Shown: positions 62,970-64,000 of the stretch, one piece after another
Layout: the number at the start of each line of letters is the position of its first letter
Position numbering within the stretch: the stretch's first letter is position 1
NCBI RefSeq assembly: GCF_011493005.1
Contig: NZ_CP049156.1
Location: 3,720,001-3,784,000 of the forward strand
DNA: 64,000 nt
Direction: 5' to 3'
DNA from: Caballeronia sp. SBC1
Lineage (GTDB): Bacteria > Pseudomonadota > Gammaproteobacteria > Burkholderiales > Burkholderiaceae
Position numbers and translations under genes: made by a program
Notes under the pieces: model-generated
Databases searched by the model: none
What the model saw: only the letters and a program-made list of their open reading frames with translations
What the model was told of the DNA's origin: nothing

Positions 62970-63367
62970 GCTGTCACCTCTTTGATGCGAAAGACTTCGA
63001 CGCCCACGGCATCGCAGTCGGGATAAACGTCCGGCTTTTCCGTCGATACCACCACCGCGCGCACATTCGGATGTTCGAGCAGCGCGGCAGCGACGTCATC
63101 GCAGAGCGTTTCCTGCAGGTGGATATGCCCTTTGCCTACGCGCTTGGCGATGGTCGAGCGCATGAAGTCGTAATCGACGACTTCGCGCAGCTTGTCCTCT
63201 GTCGGCGTCGATAACGCCAGCGGCACGAACAATTCCACGTTGATCACCACGCGCTGCTCGCCCTGCTTTTCGAAATCGTGCACGCCAATGTTGATGCGCA
63301 CTTCGTAATTGCGCAGAAAAAGCCGCCGGCAATCGGCCAGCCGGGGATGCGAAAGTGCGGCAAGCAT
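62966..63367 (-). CDS. folB: Dihydroneopterin aldolase FolB
   Basis: 133 residues: [44 protein letters not shown] and [17 protein letters not shown], the pterin-binding Glu region of FolB, and [23 protein letters not shown]. Cleaves or epimerises dihydroneopterin in folate synthesis. It lies 43 bases after the SDR gene and overlaps ttcA. Confidence 0.93.
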   Translation of the reverse strand: MLAALSHPRLADCRRLFLRNYEVRINIGVHDFEKQGEQRVVINVELFVPLALSTPTEDKLREVVDYDFMRSTIAKRVGKGHIHLQETLCDDVAAALLEHPNVRAVVVSTEKPDVYPDCDAVGVEVFRIKEVTA

Positions 63368-63410
63368 GGTGATGTCCTGGTGATTCAGATTAACTTACTA
63401 AGATTGACAA

Positions 63411-64000
63411 CTAAACGCCGCCGCCTGGAGCGCGGCCGGTGGTCAAAAACATGATGTCGCGCGGCGACGGCACAAGGTGCTGCCCGCCGTCCACTACCAG
63501 CGTCGTGCCCGTCACGCCCGCCGCGTCGGCGAGATAACAAGCGGCGGCAACCACATCCTCCACCCGCGAAGCCCGGCCCAACGGTGTGACCTTGTGCGCG
63601 GCCTCGAATTCGCTGGCTGTCTGACCCGCGGATTGCAGCGTGAGGCCCGGCGCCAGCCCGACTACGCGCAACTTCGGCGCAAGCGCCTGAGCCAGCGCGA
63701 CGGTTGCGTTTTCCAGCGCCGCCTTGGTCAGCGTGTACGACAAATAATCGGGATTCATGTTGTACAGCTTCTGGTCGAGCACATTGATGACGCAGCCGCG
63801 CTGGGTTTCATCATCGACGGCGGCATCGGGCGTGGCGTCGTACAGCGCACGCGCCAACGCCAATGGCGCACCAACGTTGATCGCCATCATCTCGAGCAGG
63901 CGCGGGTAGCTGAAGTCGCGCGCCGTATCTTCGACAAAACTCGACGCGTTGTTCACCACGCAATGCAGACCACCGAACGCGTCGATACACGCCGGCACCA
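63411..64000 (-). CDS. Short-chain dehydrogenase (partial, cut by window edge)
   Basis: At least 196 residues; the N-terminal cofactor-binding part lies beyond the window. Visible motifs: VVNNASSF (NNAG-like), YLSYTLTKAALEN (active-site Tyr and Lys of YxxxK), VVGLAPGLTLQSAG and LVVDGGQHL. Together with folB this resembles the FolM/pteridine-reductase-like SDR found next to folate genes, which would reduce dihydromonapterin or dihydrofolate. That assignment is inferred from context. Confidence 0.8.
   Translation of the reverse strand, partial: VPACIDAFGGLHCVVNNASSFVEDTARDFSYPRLLEMMAINVGAPLALARALYDATPDAAVDDETQRGCVINVLDQKLYNMNPDYLSYTLTKAALENATVALAQALAPKLRVVGLAPGLTLQSAGQTASEFEAAHKVTPLGRASRVEDVVAAACYLADAAGVTGTTLVVDGGQHLVPSPRDIMFLTTGRAPGGGV

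Overview
The window is a GC-rich beta-proteobacterial chromosome segment, most likely from the Burkholderiaceae (Caballeronia/Paraburkholderia type). This rests on protein style and neighbourhood: H-NS-like and DUF2934 proteins with lysine/alanine tails, a MoxR-DUF58-DUF4381-Bat operon, and the glmS-glmU and ttcA-folB blocks. No rRNA, tRNA or CRISPR array was seen. Genus is inferred, not tested.

Layout. 0.1-9.4 kb is accessory: a fused DedA/PAP2/LssY-like membrane protein, a J-domain protein, two proteins with histone-H1-like tails, an IS110-family element inserted directly in front of the H-NS-like gene, small Gly/His-rich secreted proteins, and a DMT exporter with a histidine-rich tail. 9.7-16.5 kb is a Cu(I)/Ag(I) efflux operon (Cys/Met-rich protein, cusC, cusB, cusA, cusF); CusA keeps the three transport methionines M573/M623/M672. 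16.6-23.0 kb is a six-gene MoxR/VWA (Bat) operon with overlapping genes. 23.5-27.7 kb reads rightward: a membrane-anchored formylglycine-generating enzyme, a HAD lipoprotein and a sulfatase, closed by a strong terminator; an MFS/spermidine-synthase-like fusion follows. 31.4-36.8 kb reads leftward as one compact operon of six exported proteins: two outer-membrane beta-barrel paralogues, DUF1254, a glycine-zipper protein, DUF2092, and a Gly/Asp/His repeat protein. A small HTH protein is divergent from it. These two blocks together are the best candidate for an undescribed envelope system.

37.5-45.8 kb holds mixed cargo: an OB-like secreted protein, DUF2252, an RT0821-type surface protein, aqpZ, cspA, and an aminotransferase divergent from an ArgP-type regulator. 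46.0-48.7 kb is a one-chain dihydroxyacetone kinase, the remnant of an SDR gene and a hydroxyisobutyrate-dehydrogenase-like gene. 48.9-49.1 kb carries a cluster of DnaA-box-like sequences beside an AT-rich tract. 49.4-53.5 kb looks like an RpiR-type regulon (orphan amino-acid binding protein, AhpD-like protein, class-III aminotransferase, regulator) tied together by a recurring ACAACATATGTTGT palindrome. 54.0-55.6 kb is an active-looking diguanylate cyclase. From 57 kb to the end lies core genome: glmS, glmU, a two-lobed aspartic protease, ttcA, folB and an SDR cut by the window edge.

Start codons were chosen from visible ribosome-binding sites and overlaps, and often differ from the longest open frame. 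Function assignments come from reading motifs by eye; no database search was possible.
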